DNA of 64,000 nucleotides from Aeromonas allosaccharophila (GCF_000819685.1 NZ_CDBR01000109.1:1-64000); one strand, 5' to 3'. Positions 8,074-16,293 are shown, counted from the first letter of the stretch. The notes: generated by a model not told the origin, from the letters alone. Numbers and translations are program-made.

Positions 8074-9270
8074 ATGAAGAAGAATGTTTTGGCAGTTATG
8101 GTGATTTTTGGAATGTGTTCAACTGCAGCTTTGGCGGAGAGTGCAAATGTTAAGGATGCTTTGTTCTATGCATACAAAACAAATGTAACTCAACCCAAGC
8201 TGGACGATGATTCATTTATTCGTGACGTAACCTACTTTACGGATGAAGACAGCTACAACAAGGCCTATAGCGACGAATTTGTTTTTGAAGAGAATTTGGA
8301 GAAGTTTAGAGAACTAGCGAGAACAACTATAGAAAAGTTCGACACTGACAAAATATACGATATGTATACAGAATTCAATTTGAGCAAGTACGACTTTAAG
8401 GATGGCGTATACAGACTGTATGATCACCCTCAACGGCAGGGAACATTTATTGGCGTATCCCCAATGATGCTCGATGCATCTTATAGCCTCGACGGGTTTT
8501 CTAGGAACATGAATAACCCGGCCATCCCGAACATCACCAAGATTAAGTTTATTAACGGTAGCGATATCCTCCCACTTAAAATGACCAAGGATAAGGCGAA
8601 GGCGCTCAAGAGCCGTAATATAAATAGCTTTTTCACAAAGGTAAGTTACAAGTTGATTGGCACGAATGCTGTAGATACGGTGTATGCCCAAATAACAAAA
8701 GTCGAGTATTTCGGCGACAACCGAAGCAATTCCAAAAAGATTGCTGAGCAGGTTTTTGATCCAGTCCCAATGAAGTTGGTAGAGGCAAAACCAAGCGGGG
8801 AATATAAAGTCAACTTCAAGATTACTTTCGCCGATCAGACGCTGGCAGAAGAGGAACAGCTGGTTGGACTAGGGAATAGCGGTGATGTCTTCGCGTATCC
8901 TCGGCCTGATGTTTACAAAGTTTCTGCCAAATCAAAAGTGAACCCTGATGCTGCAGCTGTATCCACAACTGAATACGTCCAGCCATTGATGACCGTGGTG
9001 AAGAATGAATATGGCAAAGCCGAATTCCTTTCAATATTTAAAATGAAAGTTGTTGACCGGACTCGGTATCAGGTTGGTCCATTGGCTGGGGCTACGGGCT
9101 TGGCTGCAGCTAATGATACAAATGCTCCGGATATTAACAAGGACTTCTACGAAATTGCCGCTGGCGGGCCATTGATTGATGGTAAGTGGGAAGGGTCTGG
9201 CGTGGCCGTCAAGGACTCCAAAGTTTATAACAACCTGAAATACACGATCACGGTGACCCAGGTGGATTAA
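8074..9270 (+). CDS. Exported protein of unknown function, 398 residues
   Basis: A cleavable signal peptide (MKKN, hydrophobic core, ALA-E cleavage near residue 19) indicates export. The mature part is mixed charge, rich in Lys, Asp and Tyr, with no membrane helix or lipobox and no motif I recognise. The C-terminus (KYTITVTQVD) is beta-rich. ATG 8074 is preferred over GTG 8068 because GGAG lies six bases upstream. Composition is more AT-rich than the chromosome, in line with horizontal acquisition. It is a single gene, not part of an operon. Confidence 0.7.
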   Translation: MKKNVLAVMVIFGMCSTAALAESANVKDALFYAYKTNVTQPKLDDDSFIRDVTYFTDEDSYNKAYSDEFVFEENLEKFRELARTTIEKFDTDKIYDMYTEFNLSKYDFKDGVYRLYDHPQRQGTFIGVSPMMLDASYSLDGFSRNMNNPAIPNITKIKFINGSDILPLKMTKDKAKALKSRNINSFFTKVSYKLIGTNAVDTVYAQITKVEYFGDNRSNSKKIAEQVFDPVPMKLVEAKPSGEYKVNFKITFADQTLAEEEQLVGLGNSGDVFAYPRPDVYKVSAKSKVNPDAAAVSTTEYVQPLMTVVKNEYGKAEFLSIFKMKVVDRTRYQVGPLAGATGLAAANDTNAPDINKDFYEIAAGGPLIDGKWEGSGVAVKDSKVYNNLKYTITVTQVD

Positions 9271-9334
9271 TCCAGAGTCATCAGAGCTGCAAGGTGTGGG
9301 ATGGGAGTAACCTGAACCTACATCGGGAAAACTG

Positions 9335-9392
9335 GGACACCCACCTTTTGGTGTGCTGCTAGGTAGCGACCCGCTCAGAAAGGTGGGTGTCC
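9335..9392. repeat. 14-bp inverted repeat, possible mobile-element remnant or terminator
   Basis: GGACACCCACCTTT (9335-9348) and its exact complement (9379-9392) enclose 30 bp and are followed by TAATTTTATT. It may terminate the upstream gene and the converging lipoprotein gene. The GGACACCC ends also resemble insertion-sequence tips. Confidence 0.55.
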
Positions 9393-9425
9393 TAATTTTA
9401 TTAGGCCTGCAATGGGGTGTTATAT

Positions 9426-9779
9426 TTATATTTTTTTGAACCGTATGGCCATTACTGGGGTTTGCTTTTCTAGGGTTTCGTCATCAATGATTTTCAGTGC
9501 TTCCTCACCTGCTTTGCTTTTGAAAACCAAGTAACTCACTTCACCACTTTTACGAACAGATATTTCATCGAATTCTGTGCGTTGGCCATTTGATTCAGTA
9601 TAGTCTGACCCGATGATGAGTTGACCATTGCTGCCCCCCATCATCTGAATTGCCATCTTGTTAATCGCATCATTTCCCGCATCCATACTAATCTCGTAGG
9701 TTCCCTCAAAGCCATTGCCTCCACATGCTGTCAGCATGGTAGAAAACATCACTATTGCGGTCAATTTAGTCAATTTCAT
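9426..9779 (-). CDS. Small lipoprotein of unknown function
   Basis: The 117-residue product has a lipoprotein signal ending in lipobox LTAC, then a short beta-rich domain that begins GFEGTYEI, a pattern of small lipocalin-like or lysozyme-inhibitor-sized folds. The C-terminus is basic (IRFKKI). A GGGG ribosome-binding site lies just upstream of the ATG. No family is assigned. It is AT-rich like the exported protein beside it. Confidence 0.65.
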   Translation of the reverse strand: MKLTKLTAIVMFSTMLTACGGNGFEGTYEISMDAGNDAINKMAIQMMGGSNGQLIIGSDYTESNGQRTEFDEISVRKSGEVSYLVFKSKAGEEALKIIDDETLEKQTPVMAIRFKKI

Positions 9780-9847
9780 TATTCCCCCTTAATTTATTGA
9801 AATTCTCATGCAAAAGTTAATAACTTATAATGTTGTGGTTTCGTTAG

Positions 9848-9865
9848 GGCTCTCTGCAGAGAGCC
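9848..9865. repeat. Perfect 18-bp palindrome
   Basis: GGCTCTCTGCAGAGAGCC is self-complementary. It lies upstream of the minus-strand lipoprotein gene and could be an operator or a short hairpin. Confidence 0.45.
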
Positions 9866-9986
9866 TGGTTATTATATACAGACATATTGGTTTATTTCTA
9901 CTATAAATAACTGTTCGGGTGCCCCTATATTTTCCTCCTAGTCCCACGAAACTGTAGTAGTCTCATTATCCCGGACACCATTTAAG

Positions 9987-10144
9987 GTGAATGAATTACA
10001 GACATTTGCCACGAACTGGCTGTGGACATATAACCATGAACGGCCCAATATAGCGCCGGGTGGCTACATGCCAAAGCAGCTCCCAGCGCAGGCCGCATGG
10101 CCACTACTTTTGAGCGCCCCTAAAAATGGGGAGAATACCGGGTG
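9987..10144 (+). pseudogene. IS3-family transposase C-terminal remnant
   Basis: The frame reads through WLWTYNHERPNIAPGGYMPK, the standard C-terminus of IS3-family OrfB integrases, and stops at TGA 10142. The DDE core is absent and no OrfA is present. It is fused directly to the methyltransferase fragment that follows, so the boundary marks an old insertion or deletion. Confidence 0.75.
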
Positions 10145-10275
10145 ATGATCACCTCACTGTTGAAGACATCAACAAGATTGTTACAACCGCTTTACCTGGT
10201 CATGCTGACCTTGCTTGGGCATCTTTCCCCTGTCAGGATCTATCCCTTGCTGGAAATGGTGCGGGTCTTAGTCTC
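10144..10275 (+). pseudogene. Fragment of a DNA cytosine-5 methyltransferase
   Basis: The reading frame encodes GHADLAWASFPCQDLSLAGN, which contains the PCQ catalytic loop (motif IV) of m5C methyltransferases. The SAM-binding start and the target-recognition half are missing, and homology ends near 10275. No restriction gene is nearby. It is probably the remains of a restriction-modification system carried by the island. Confidence 0.7.
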
Positions 10276-10301
10276 AAATCCATCAGTTCCCCGCGAACGA
10301 A

Positions 10302-10331
10302 GAAGGCCGCCCATCGGGCGGCCTTCATTTT
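10302..10331 (+). terminator. Strong hairpin terminator
   Basis: An 11-bp stem (GAAGGCCGCCC with its complement) and a 3-base loop are followed by ATTTTT. Confidence 0.75.
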
Positions 10332-10352
10332 TATCGCTGGCAGAAAGCTAAT

Positions 10353-10826
10353 TCACAACGGCTTTTCAAAGAGCCACAAGATGAAAAATGATACCGAACC
10401 GATGATGGCCGGGAGATAAATCATCCACCTGACAAACCTGAAGGTGTAAATCAGATAAGCGATCAAACTCAGTATCTTATAGACTACAAAAGCCGCGATG
10501 ACAGTGTAGACAGCTTCCACCGACAAGATGAGAACAGTGTTCAGGTTCTCATACGGGGTAATTTGAAAGTATTCGAGTGTCCTGTAGATCTCCCGACCCC
10601 AGTCATAAGGAGTTGTGAACAACCCAACGAAACCGGACACCATGAAGTAGTAAAATCCAACGCTGTAATTCAGCGGGAACTGATACGTCCCCCACTGCGA
10701 CAAGAACATCCAGAAGAAATACCCCAAAAGATAGAGGATGCCGCAACTAAAAACAAACAACGCCCCTTGCGCAAATGGAGAATTGGGATCCACTACCACA
10801 ACCCTCTGACCACCATAATAACTCAT
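10353..10826 (-). CDS. Multi-pass membrane protein of unknown function
   Basis: The 157-residue product contains about four hydrophobic segments: near residues 22-45, 55-75, 100-125 and 132-150. The short N-terminus starts MSYYGG. No enzyme motif is visible. ATG 10826 has an AGGGGG ribosome-binding site six bases upstream, whereas the longer frame would start at TTG. It is a lone gene between mobile-element scraps, likely cargo. Confidence 0.6.
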   Translation of the reverse strand: MSYYGGQRVVVVDPNSPFAQGALFVFSCGILYLLGYFFWMFLSQWGTYQFPLNYSVGFYYFMVSGFVGLFTTPYDWGREIYRTLEYFQITPYENLNTVLILSVEAVYTVIAAFVVYKILSLIAYLIYTFRFVRWMIYLPAIIGSVSFFILWLFEKPL

Positions 10827-11014
10827 ACACAACCCCCTTTGAAAATAGATACAGAATAGAGACTTATTGTTTATTTTAAGGAAAGTGCGAGCAAGTGGGC
10901 CGCACCTTTATCACGAACTCCTTGTCCACATTTGAAATGCCCATAACTCCAAAAAACTGACTTTTTACCGCAAGTATTGGGCTATTAAGCGCCATTTAGC
11001 CTCATTTCAGAGGC

Positions 11015-11155
11015 TTATCTCGATTTTTGGGCACAACTATCCCATGCCCGTATCATCTGGTCCACGCGAAACAGATTCGCCAGCGTAAACAACATCGCCA
11101 GTTGGTTGTCGTTCTTGCGCAGCCCCTTGAACCGCGCTGAATCGCCCCCAGTTTC
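11015..11155 (-). pseudogene. IS5-family transposase C-terminal remnant
   Basis: On the minus strand the frame reads [20 protein letters not shown] and stops at TAA 11015, the usual C-terminal pattern of IS5-type transposases. The DDE residues and the rest of the gene are gone. The element's terminal repeats were not identified. Confidence 0.65.
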
Positions 11156-11212
11156 CCAGACACCTCACGGCCTTAAAATGAGGAAACTATTGAGCGAGTT
11201 TCTCGCTTTCCC

Positions 11213-11695
11213 CTATGACAGTTTATTGATGTCATTCAGGAAATGCTTTAATGATGAAAGTCGATTACATAACATTTGATAGTCCTCTCTACCAACATCA
11301 AGCATAGAATATGACTCACTTTTTGAAAAATAAGCAGGATATCTGAGATTATTATGAAGGTGGTTATATTTTGTATTAACCAACACATACTCACCCAACT
11401 GCTTCGACACTTGTTCTTGAATTATAGGATCTGAACTTATAACTTTAATGAGAAAATCTATTGCAGAATCTAAGGAATGATTTCTGTTCTCATCTCTAAA
11501 ATATTTGACGTCTGCGTTTACCAAACTAAATATTTTTGCTCTTATATACTTCTCCATAGACTGGATAATGAAATAGCATGCCTGTCTATAGCAATCAACC
11601 TGCGATAGTTTCTCTGCTGCGATCTCATCCGAACGGGCTAGAGCTAAATATTCTTGTGAAACGTTAACTTGCCGCCTAAAAGCCCCAACCTTCAT
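11213..11695 (-). CDS. HEPN-like protein of unknown function
   Basis: The 160-residue, mostly helical protein resembles HEPN-domain proteins. An N-terminal helix (YLALARSDEIAAEKL) leads into a long helix with CYFIIQSMEKYIRAKIF, and a polar segment NRNHSLDSAIDFL fits the R-x4-6-H motif of HEPN nucleases (R, then NRNH). HEPN proteins are often toxins or RNases in defence and toxin-antitoxin systems. No obvious nucleotidyltransferase partner is adjacent, though the next upstream gene (11866-12249) is on the same strand. Start ATG 11695 is uncertain. The gene is strongly AT-rich. Confidence 0.5.
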   Translation of the reverse strand: MKVGAFRRQVNVSQEYLALARSDEIAAEKLSQVDCYRQACYFIIQSMEKYIRAKIFSLVNADVKYFRDENRNHSLDSAIDFLIKVISSDPIIQEQVSKQLGEYVLVNTKYNHLHNNLRYPAYFSKSESYSMLDVGREDYQMLCNRLSSLKHFLNDINKLS

Positions 11696-11832
11696 AATTA
11701 AACACTCGAAGATAAAACGTATCAACCAATATAACTCTCACATCCAAACGAAGAAATAAAAATTCATAAAAAAAGCTAGATCGCTCACAAAGATAATTCA
11801 TCCTACTTCCACTATTGGCTCTAGTGGTTTTG

Positions 11833-11859
11833 AACCCCTAGCGTTGAGCTCTAGGGGTT
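11833..11859. terminator. Hairpin downstream of the 127-residue gene
   Basis: AACCCCTAG pairs perfectly with CTAGGGGTT across a 9-base loop. There is no clear U-run, so it could be a terminator or an mRNA end structure. Confidence 0.5.
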
Positions 11860-11865
11860 ACTTAT

Positions 11866-12249
11866 TCAAGATATCTGTAGAGAAACTTTAGCTAGTCGTT
11901 TCTTCGCTTTCACACATTGGAACAATTTCCGACAGGCTCTTAACTCTTCAGGGTGCCGCTTCGGATAGCTCATGATGGCAGGGATTAGCTCCGGGATTGT
12001 GCGCACAATCAATCGCCCTAACTGCACCTTCTCCGTGCGAGTTGCCAGCCGCTGTTTGAGTTTGTATGCGTAGAATCGGTCTCCAATACGGACATCATCC
12101 AACTCAGCACCAAATATAGATCTCAATGCACGATTAATCCTCTCCTCAAATGAATTCAAATCGAACTTTTCACGATGATCACGACTTACGAGCTCATTGA
12201 CATGATAAACGTTTGTTTTATTGACAATCAGGTTTAATAAATTAATCAT
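11866..12249 (-). CDS. Conserved-looking small protein of unknown function
   Basis: The 127-residue, strongly basic protein begins MINLLNLIVNKT, preceded by AAAGGAG seven bases upstream. The middle part (FEERINRALRSIFG and AYKLKQRLATRT) and the Lys/Arg-rich C-terminus suggest nucleic-acid binding, but no known domain is recognised. It is AT-rich and lies 170 bp upstream of the HEPN-like gene on the same strand, so the two could be cotranscribed. Confidence 0.55.
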   Translation of the reverse strand: MINLLNLIVNKTNVYHVNELVSRDHREKFDLNSFEERINRALRSIFGAELDDVRIGDRFYAYKLKQRLATRTEKVQLGRLIVRTIPELIPAIMSYPKRHPEELRACRKLFQCVKAKKRLAKVSLQIS

Positions 12250-12525
12250 GTTTATCTCCTTTCAAGATACGAGTAGTGGTTCCCCATACCTGATCAACAA
12301 TATCTTCATTCACCTATCAACGCAGTGCTCATGTTGTCATCGTCAGTTATAATCTACGACTCCAGTTCAAGAATGTAAATAGGCTTTCTCAATTATTAAT
12401 TCTCACCCATGTATTCTCGCGCGCGTGAGAATAACTCCATGTGAAATATATGTGATTAATATTTAAAAATATACCAACTGCCGAATCATCTATCAATTTA
12501 AACATATATAAATCCTTTGATATCC

Positions 12526-12544
12526 AATAGCCATTTCGGCTATT
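12526..12544. promoter_or_regulatory. Inverted repeat upstream of the four-gene operon
   Basis: AATAGCC-ATTTC-GGCTATT is a perfect 7-bp inverted repeat just before the AAAGGAG ribosome-binding site of the 12567 gene. GATATCC also occurs on both sides of it. It could be an operator or a 5' mRNA hairpin. The rest of 12250-12525 is AT-rich with no gene seen. Confidence 0.5.
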
Positions 12545-12566
12545 TAAATTCAAAGGAGAGATATCC

Positions 12567-13115
12567 ATGTCTGAACTTTCATTGTTCGATGCCATTGGCG
12601 AAGGCAAAAACGCGACTCAGGATTATCTGGATACCCTGTCGCGGGCACTGCTGCGCCATCATCAACTGGTCAAAGCCATCCGCATCCACGGTCGTTATGT
12701 ACCGGAATCGTTGCCAATGCCCGGTCTGCCGGTATTGGTTGCCATCTTCAGTCACACCAATACCTACACCTTGCACCAACTGCCCTCTACTCAGATAGGG
12801 CAGTTGGTGCTGTCGATTGCTCGCTTCTCCGGTCAGGCCACCCATGACCTGGACAACGGTATCTTTGAAGAGGTCTGGGAAATGGGTGACAGCAGCTTCA
12901 CAACGGACAGCGCCGAGCAGGCCGTCTACTGGTTGCCGTTACCGGAGCGCTGGATCGCTCTGGATGGCACACAAGTGGTGCTGCACGATAAAGACCATCC
13001 GGTGTTCAAGTTACTCAACGTCACCGCCCGGAACGCGGGTCCGGTCCTGGATATCTGCGATGGCGTGGTCAATCTGGCGCTGGCGTCAGATTGGGATGGG
13101 GTGTGGGCCGCATGA
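12567..13115 (+). CDS. First gene of island operon, unknown function, 182 residues
   Basis: The soluble protein starts MSELSLFDAIGEG behind an AAAGGAG site and shows alternating beta and alpha segments with no signal peptide or membrane helix. No known motif was recognised. Its stop overlaps the start of the DUF1232 gene (ATGA), which implies translational coupling. Base composition changes sharply to GC-rich here, unlike the AT-rich genes to the left, so this operon probably has a different origin. Confidence 0.7.
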   Translation: MSELSLFDAIGEGKNATQDYLDTLSRALLRHHQLVKAIRIHGRYVPESLPMPGLPVLVAIFSHTNTYTLHQLPSTQIGQLVLSIARFSGQATHDLDNGIFEEVWEMGDSSFTTDSAEQAVYWLPLPERWIALDGTQVVLHDKDHPVFKLLNVTARNAGPVLDICDGVVNLALASDWDGVWAA

Positions 13116-13414
13116 CCGAGATCAACCGCTCCTCGCTACTTTCCAAGCTCAAACACATCAAGGGCATGAAGCTGCTGGTTGAGCAGGCCGTCTTGCTCTA
13201 CCTGTTGATGGCCGACGAGCAGACGCCCGTGTGGGTCAAGACCATCGTGGTCAGCGCACTCGCCTATTTGCTCTGTCCGGTCGATGCCGTACCGGACTTT
13301 ATCCCCGGCGTAGGTCTCACCGATGACCTGGGGGTCATCAGCGGAGCCATTGCCTCGTTAGGCAGTCATATCCATCAAGGTCATCACAGTAAAGCGGCTG
13401 ACTTCTTCAAGTAA
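13112..13414 (+). CDS. DUF1232 (YkvA-like) small membrane protein
   Basis: The 100-residue product carries the DUF1232/YkvA signature: VKTIVVSALAYLLCPVDAVPDFIPGVGLTDD, with the CPVDAVPDFIP core near residues 65-75. These proteins are usually membrane-associated and of unknown function, often found beside stress or mobile-element genes. The start is ATG 13112, overlapping the preceding stop by four bases. The longer frame from 13091 would overlap further and has no ribosome-binding site. Confidence 0.82.
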   Translation: MTEINRSSLLSKLKHIKGMKLLVEQAVLLYLLMADEQTPVWVKTIVVSALAYLLCPVDAVPDFIPGVGLTDDLGVISGAIASLGSHIHQGHHSKAADFFK

Positions 13415-13436
13415 TCCCTTCAGAAGGAACACCATC

Positions 13437-14063
13437 ATGGCAAAAGCCACACAACCGGCAGCGTCGGCTGCTCCGGTCTGGACTGTTATTAAATCCTCCA
13501 AGGCCCCGAAGATCAGCGCTCGGGCCAGTGGTTTGCTGCACTACGAGGTGGGCAAGAACGATGAGGGTCGCTACGCCCTTCGCATTACCGCCAACGACAC
13601 GGGCGGCCTGTTCAGCAAGCACTGGTTATCGCTGGACGACATCCTGGCACTGTTGGATATCCTCAAGGATGCGCCATTTAAATCGGTGGCGCTCAGAGCG
13701 CTGTTTGTTCGAGGCAGTGCCAATAACCACGGTTTCCTCGCCGCCATCCTGCGGGCTGAAGAGTTGCTGGTCGCCGCCGAGCCCAACTCGCCGTTCCACC
13801 GGGTCGGCCTATCCCTCAGCGACTGGTCTAGTCAGTTGGATGAACCGGCCAATATGGATAAACAGGCTCGCAAGGGAAAAGCCAAGGGACAGAAGGAGCA
13901 AGATGCACCGGGGGATGCCACCGGTAACGAACCAGGCGATGAGCCCCCATTTCTTGAAACAGCCAACGACCAGGCCGGTTTGTCAGACAAGATGGATGAG
14001 GCCGGGGCAGAGACGGGATCCGAGACCGGCGACGCGGTAGCCGGGCAGGAGACCCATAAATGA
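13437..14063 (+). CDS. Third gene of island operon, unknown function, 208 residues
   Basis: The N-terminal 130 residues form an alpha/beta domain containing HWLSLDDILALLDIL. The C-terminal 75 residues are a low-complexity acidic tail rich in Glu, Asp, Gly and Ala and probably disordered. An AGAAGGA site precedes the ATG, 22 bp after the DUF1232 stop. It overlaps the DUF2787 gene by four bases, so all four genes look cotranscribed. I recognise no family. Confidence 0.7.
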   Translation: MAKATQPAASAAPVWTVIKSSKAPKISARASGLLHYEVGKNDEGRYALRITANDTGGLFSKHWLSLDDILALLDILKDAPFKSVALRALFVRGSANNHGFLAAILRAEELLVAAEPNSPFHRVGLSLSDWSSQLDEPANMDKQARKGKAKGQKEQDAPGDATGNEPGDEPPFLETANDQAGLSDKMDEAGAETGSETGDAVAGQETHK

Positions 14064-14494
14064 GCAACCGTGACATAGCACTGAACTGGCAGGGGCTCCC
14101 CTTGCCGGTTTCACCCCGGCTCGCCGTATGTCTGACCGACCTGCTGAACAGGCACCATCCCACATGGTCACAAGCCCGTGCTGTCACGATGAACTTTCGT
14201 GATCCGGGTTATGGCCCGGAAACCGGTGGCTTTCATCCGGTGGAAATCCGTCTACAACGCCGAGGAAATCTATGGTCCTTGGTCTATATGACGGACTTTT
14301 CCTATGTCGGCATGGGTGACTATGCCGAATTGGCTAAGGAGGTTGATTTTGACTTCTCAAGCCAGGAAGGGCTGATTGCCTATGCGCATGTGGTGCCGTT
14401 GTCTGAGTTGGGTGAGTTCTATGAATTATGGGAGGGCAATTTCCTCACCTACCTGTCGCTGGGTGTCTACGCGATCAGGGTAGCCACTGAATGA
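14060..14494 (+). CDS. DUF2787 family protein
   Basis: The 144-residue protein has the features I associate with DUF2787: a central VTMNFRDPGYGPETGGFHPV motif, then the MTDFSYVG segment, EVDFDFSS and a C-terminal ELWEGNF. Members occur in Vibrio and related mobile islands and have no known function. It overlaps the preceding gene by four bases (ATGA) and ends the operon. Confidence 0.75.
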   Translation: MSNRDIALNWQGLPLPVSPRLAVCLTDLLNRHHPTWSQARAVTMNFRDPGYGPETGGFHPVEIRLQRRGNLWSLVYMTDFSYVGMGDYAELAKEVDFDFSSQEGLIAYAHVVPLSELGEFYELWEGNFLTYLSLGVYAIRVATE

Positions 14495-14510
14495 TCCCTC
14501 CCTGTTAATG

Positions 14511-14615
14511 CGCAAATTTCGCGGGTTCACGGGGTTGGCGTCGATTAACCCAATCTCTCCAAGGGAAAAACGCGCCCCGTTTCCTCTCGTTCGTGCGGGG
14601 CGGGTACGGGGCTCG
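14511..14615 (+). repeat. 105-bp direct repeat, copy 1
   Basis: The unit begins CGCAAATTTCGCGGGTTCAC and ends GGGGCTCG. Its right part contains a CGCCCCG/CGGGGCG stem. Copy 2 begins 155 bp downstream. The repeats fill the gap between the DUF2787 gene and the integrase. Confidence 0.85.
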
Positions 14616-14665
14616 CCGTGAATATGCGGGGCAACCCGACCAATTCATTAACTCACCCATTTTTC

Positions 14666-14770
14666 CGCAAATTTCGCGGGTTCACGGGGTTGAGATGGAA
14701 AAGCCTAATCACTCAAAGGGAAAAACGCGCCCCGTTTCCCCCCGTTTGTGCGGGGCGGACACGGGGCTCG
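14666..14770 (+). repeat. 105-bp direct repeat, copy 2
   Basis: It has the same length as copy 1, with near-identical 28-bp left and about 50-bp right parts and a diverged centre. Conservation of the ends with a variable middle suggests protein-binding or RNA-structure constraints. Confidence 0.85.
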
Positions 14771-14984
14771 GTAGCATTTTTACGGGATCGGACCGGGTAG
14801 CGACCGGGGCGGCCATCTGTTCACTCACCTTTCCCGCGTTGTCATCGTGCCGGGCCAACCAGGCCAAGGCGCGATGAGCAACGACCACTTCAATCGCCAA
14901 GCCAGAGACGGGGATTAGGCCTCCTTTCCACTGTGAAGGGGGCCTATGCCGTGTCTAACCAGCTCACATGTTGAGGAGCGAACC

Positions 14985-16226
14985 ATGAACGAAACACCTA
15001 CCCGATTTAAATTCACCAATCGACGGATTGCCGATCTGCCCCCAAACCCAGATGACGCCCGCAGTACCGAAGCGGAGTATTCAGATACCGACGTGACCGG
15101 TCTGCGCTGCCTGGTGGGCAAAGGGGAAGGCCGCCGCAAGTTCCTGCTGCGCTATCAAATACATGGGCGCAAGCGGGCCATTGCCCTGGGGCACTATCCC
15201 GCGTTGGATGTCAGCGCGGCTCGTAAGCTCGCGCTCGACTACAAACGCAAGATCGCCGAAGGCGTTGACCCGCAACAAGCCAAGGAGGACAAGCGTAATC
15301 AGAAGACCCTGAGCAATTTGTTTCAGGAGGACTATCTCCCCTATCTGCAATCACGAAATCGCAGTTGGAAGACGGATGAACATCGCTTCCGTAATCACCT
15401 ACGGCCAATCTTCGGCAATCTGATACCGGAGGAGATCACCGTTACCCGCATCCAGAACATGCAACAGATGTTGCTCAAACGCCTCACCCCGGCCACCTGC
15501 AATCGCGTTTTGGCATTGCTCAAGGCCATCATGACCTGGGCAGCCCGTGCCGGACTGATCAAGGACAATCCCGCCGCCTTGGTGTCGTTGCTGCGAGAGA
15601 ACAATCGGCGCGAACGCTACTTCACCCCAGATGAAATCCGTCGCCTGTTCCGGGCTGCCGATCAGCATGAGAGTTTCTATACCGGTCAGTACGTCAAGAT
15701 GTTGCTGCTCACCGGTTTGCGTCGGGCCGAGCTGGCAAGGGCCAAATGGCAGCACTACAACAAGGAGGACAAGACCCTATACATTCCACACACCAAGAAC
15801 GGCCATAGCCGTGTGTTGCACCTGAACCATATGGCGGTGGAGCTGTTGAACTACCTACCGGTGACAGAGGGAAACCCCTATCTGTTTCCCGGCAAGCGAC
15901 AAGGGCAGCCATTGCAAAATCCCACCAAGGGTTTTCAGCGGATGCTGGCGCGAGCCGGTATAGATAAGGAGGGGGTTTGCCTGCACACCTGTCGTCATTC
16001 GGTCGCGGCGCTGATTGTCTCCAACGGCGGCACCCTGTTTGATGTGCAATCCCAGTTAGGGCACCGGAGCAGCCAGACATCGCTGCGTTATGCCCACCTG
16101 CATAACACCCGGATGCAGCAGACCAGCCAGAAAATAGCCAACTGCATCCATGATGCCCTGACCAGCTCTGTTCCATCCAAGCCGCTGCCGCTTCCCGAAG
16201 AGGGCGAGTGGGTTCAGGCCAGCTAG
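14985..16226 (+). CDS. P4-type tyrosine recombinase (integrase)
   Basis: The 413-residue protein has an N-terminal arm-binding domain of P4-integrase type (RYQIHGRKRAIALGHYPALD), a core-binding domain and a C-terminal catalytic domain. The catalytic set is visible: Arg in TGLRRAEL, Lys in HTKNGHSR, HTCRH, the GHRSSQ histidine, and Tyr in LRYAH. GAGGAG lies eight bases before ATG 14985, which excludes the longer frame from 14946. It lies mid-island, not at an end, so it may belong to a second element nested or fused in the island. Confidence 0.9.
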   Translation: MNETPTRFKFTNRRIADLPPNPDDARSTEAEYSDTDVTGLRCLVGKGEGRRKFLLRYQIHGRKRAIALGHYPALDVSAARKLALDYKRKIAEGVDPQQAKEDKRNQKTLSNLFQEDYLPYLQSRNRSWKTDEHRFRNHLRPIFGNLIPEEITVTRIQNMQQMLLKRLTPATCNRVLALLKAIMTWAARAGLIKDNPAALVSLLRENNRRERYFTPDEIRRLFRAADQHESFYTGQYVKMLLLTGLRRAELARAKWQHYNKEDKTLYIPHTKNGHSRVLHLNHMAVELLNYLPVTEGNPYLFPGKRQGQPLQNPTKGFQRMLARAGIDKEGVCLHTCRHSVAALIVSNGGTLFDVQSQLGHRSSQTSLRYAHLHNTRMQQTSQKIANCIHDALTSSVPSKPLPLPEEGEWVQAS

Positions 16227-16261
16227 GTATGTCGGTATCTCATCCAGTGGTGAGATACCGA

Positions 16262-16293
16262 TATCGCTGTTTAGCCGCCCAATGATCCGTTTT
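16262..16293 (+). repeat. 32-bp imperfect direct repeat, left copy
   Basis: It matches 17895-17926 in 28 of 32 positions (TATCGCxGTTTAGC..CCCAATGAxCCGTTTT). The two copies bracket the WYL regulator and the 59-residue gene. Confidence 0.7.

Noticed and set aside
12579..12845. Minus-strand ORF in the four-gene operon.
   Set aside because: Antisense shadow without ribosome-binding site.
14511..14770. CRISPR array.
   Set aside because: Only two 105-bp units with one long spacing and no cas genes.
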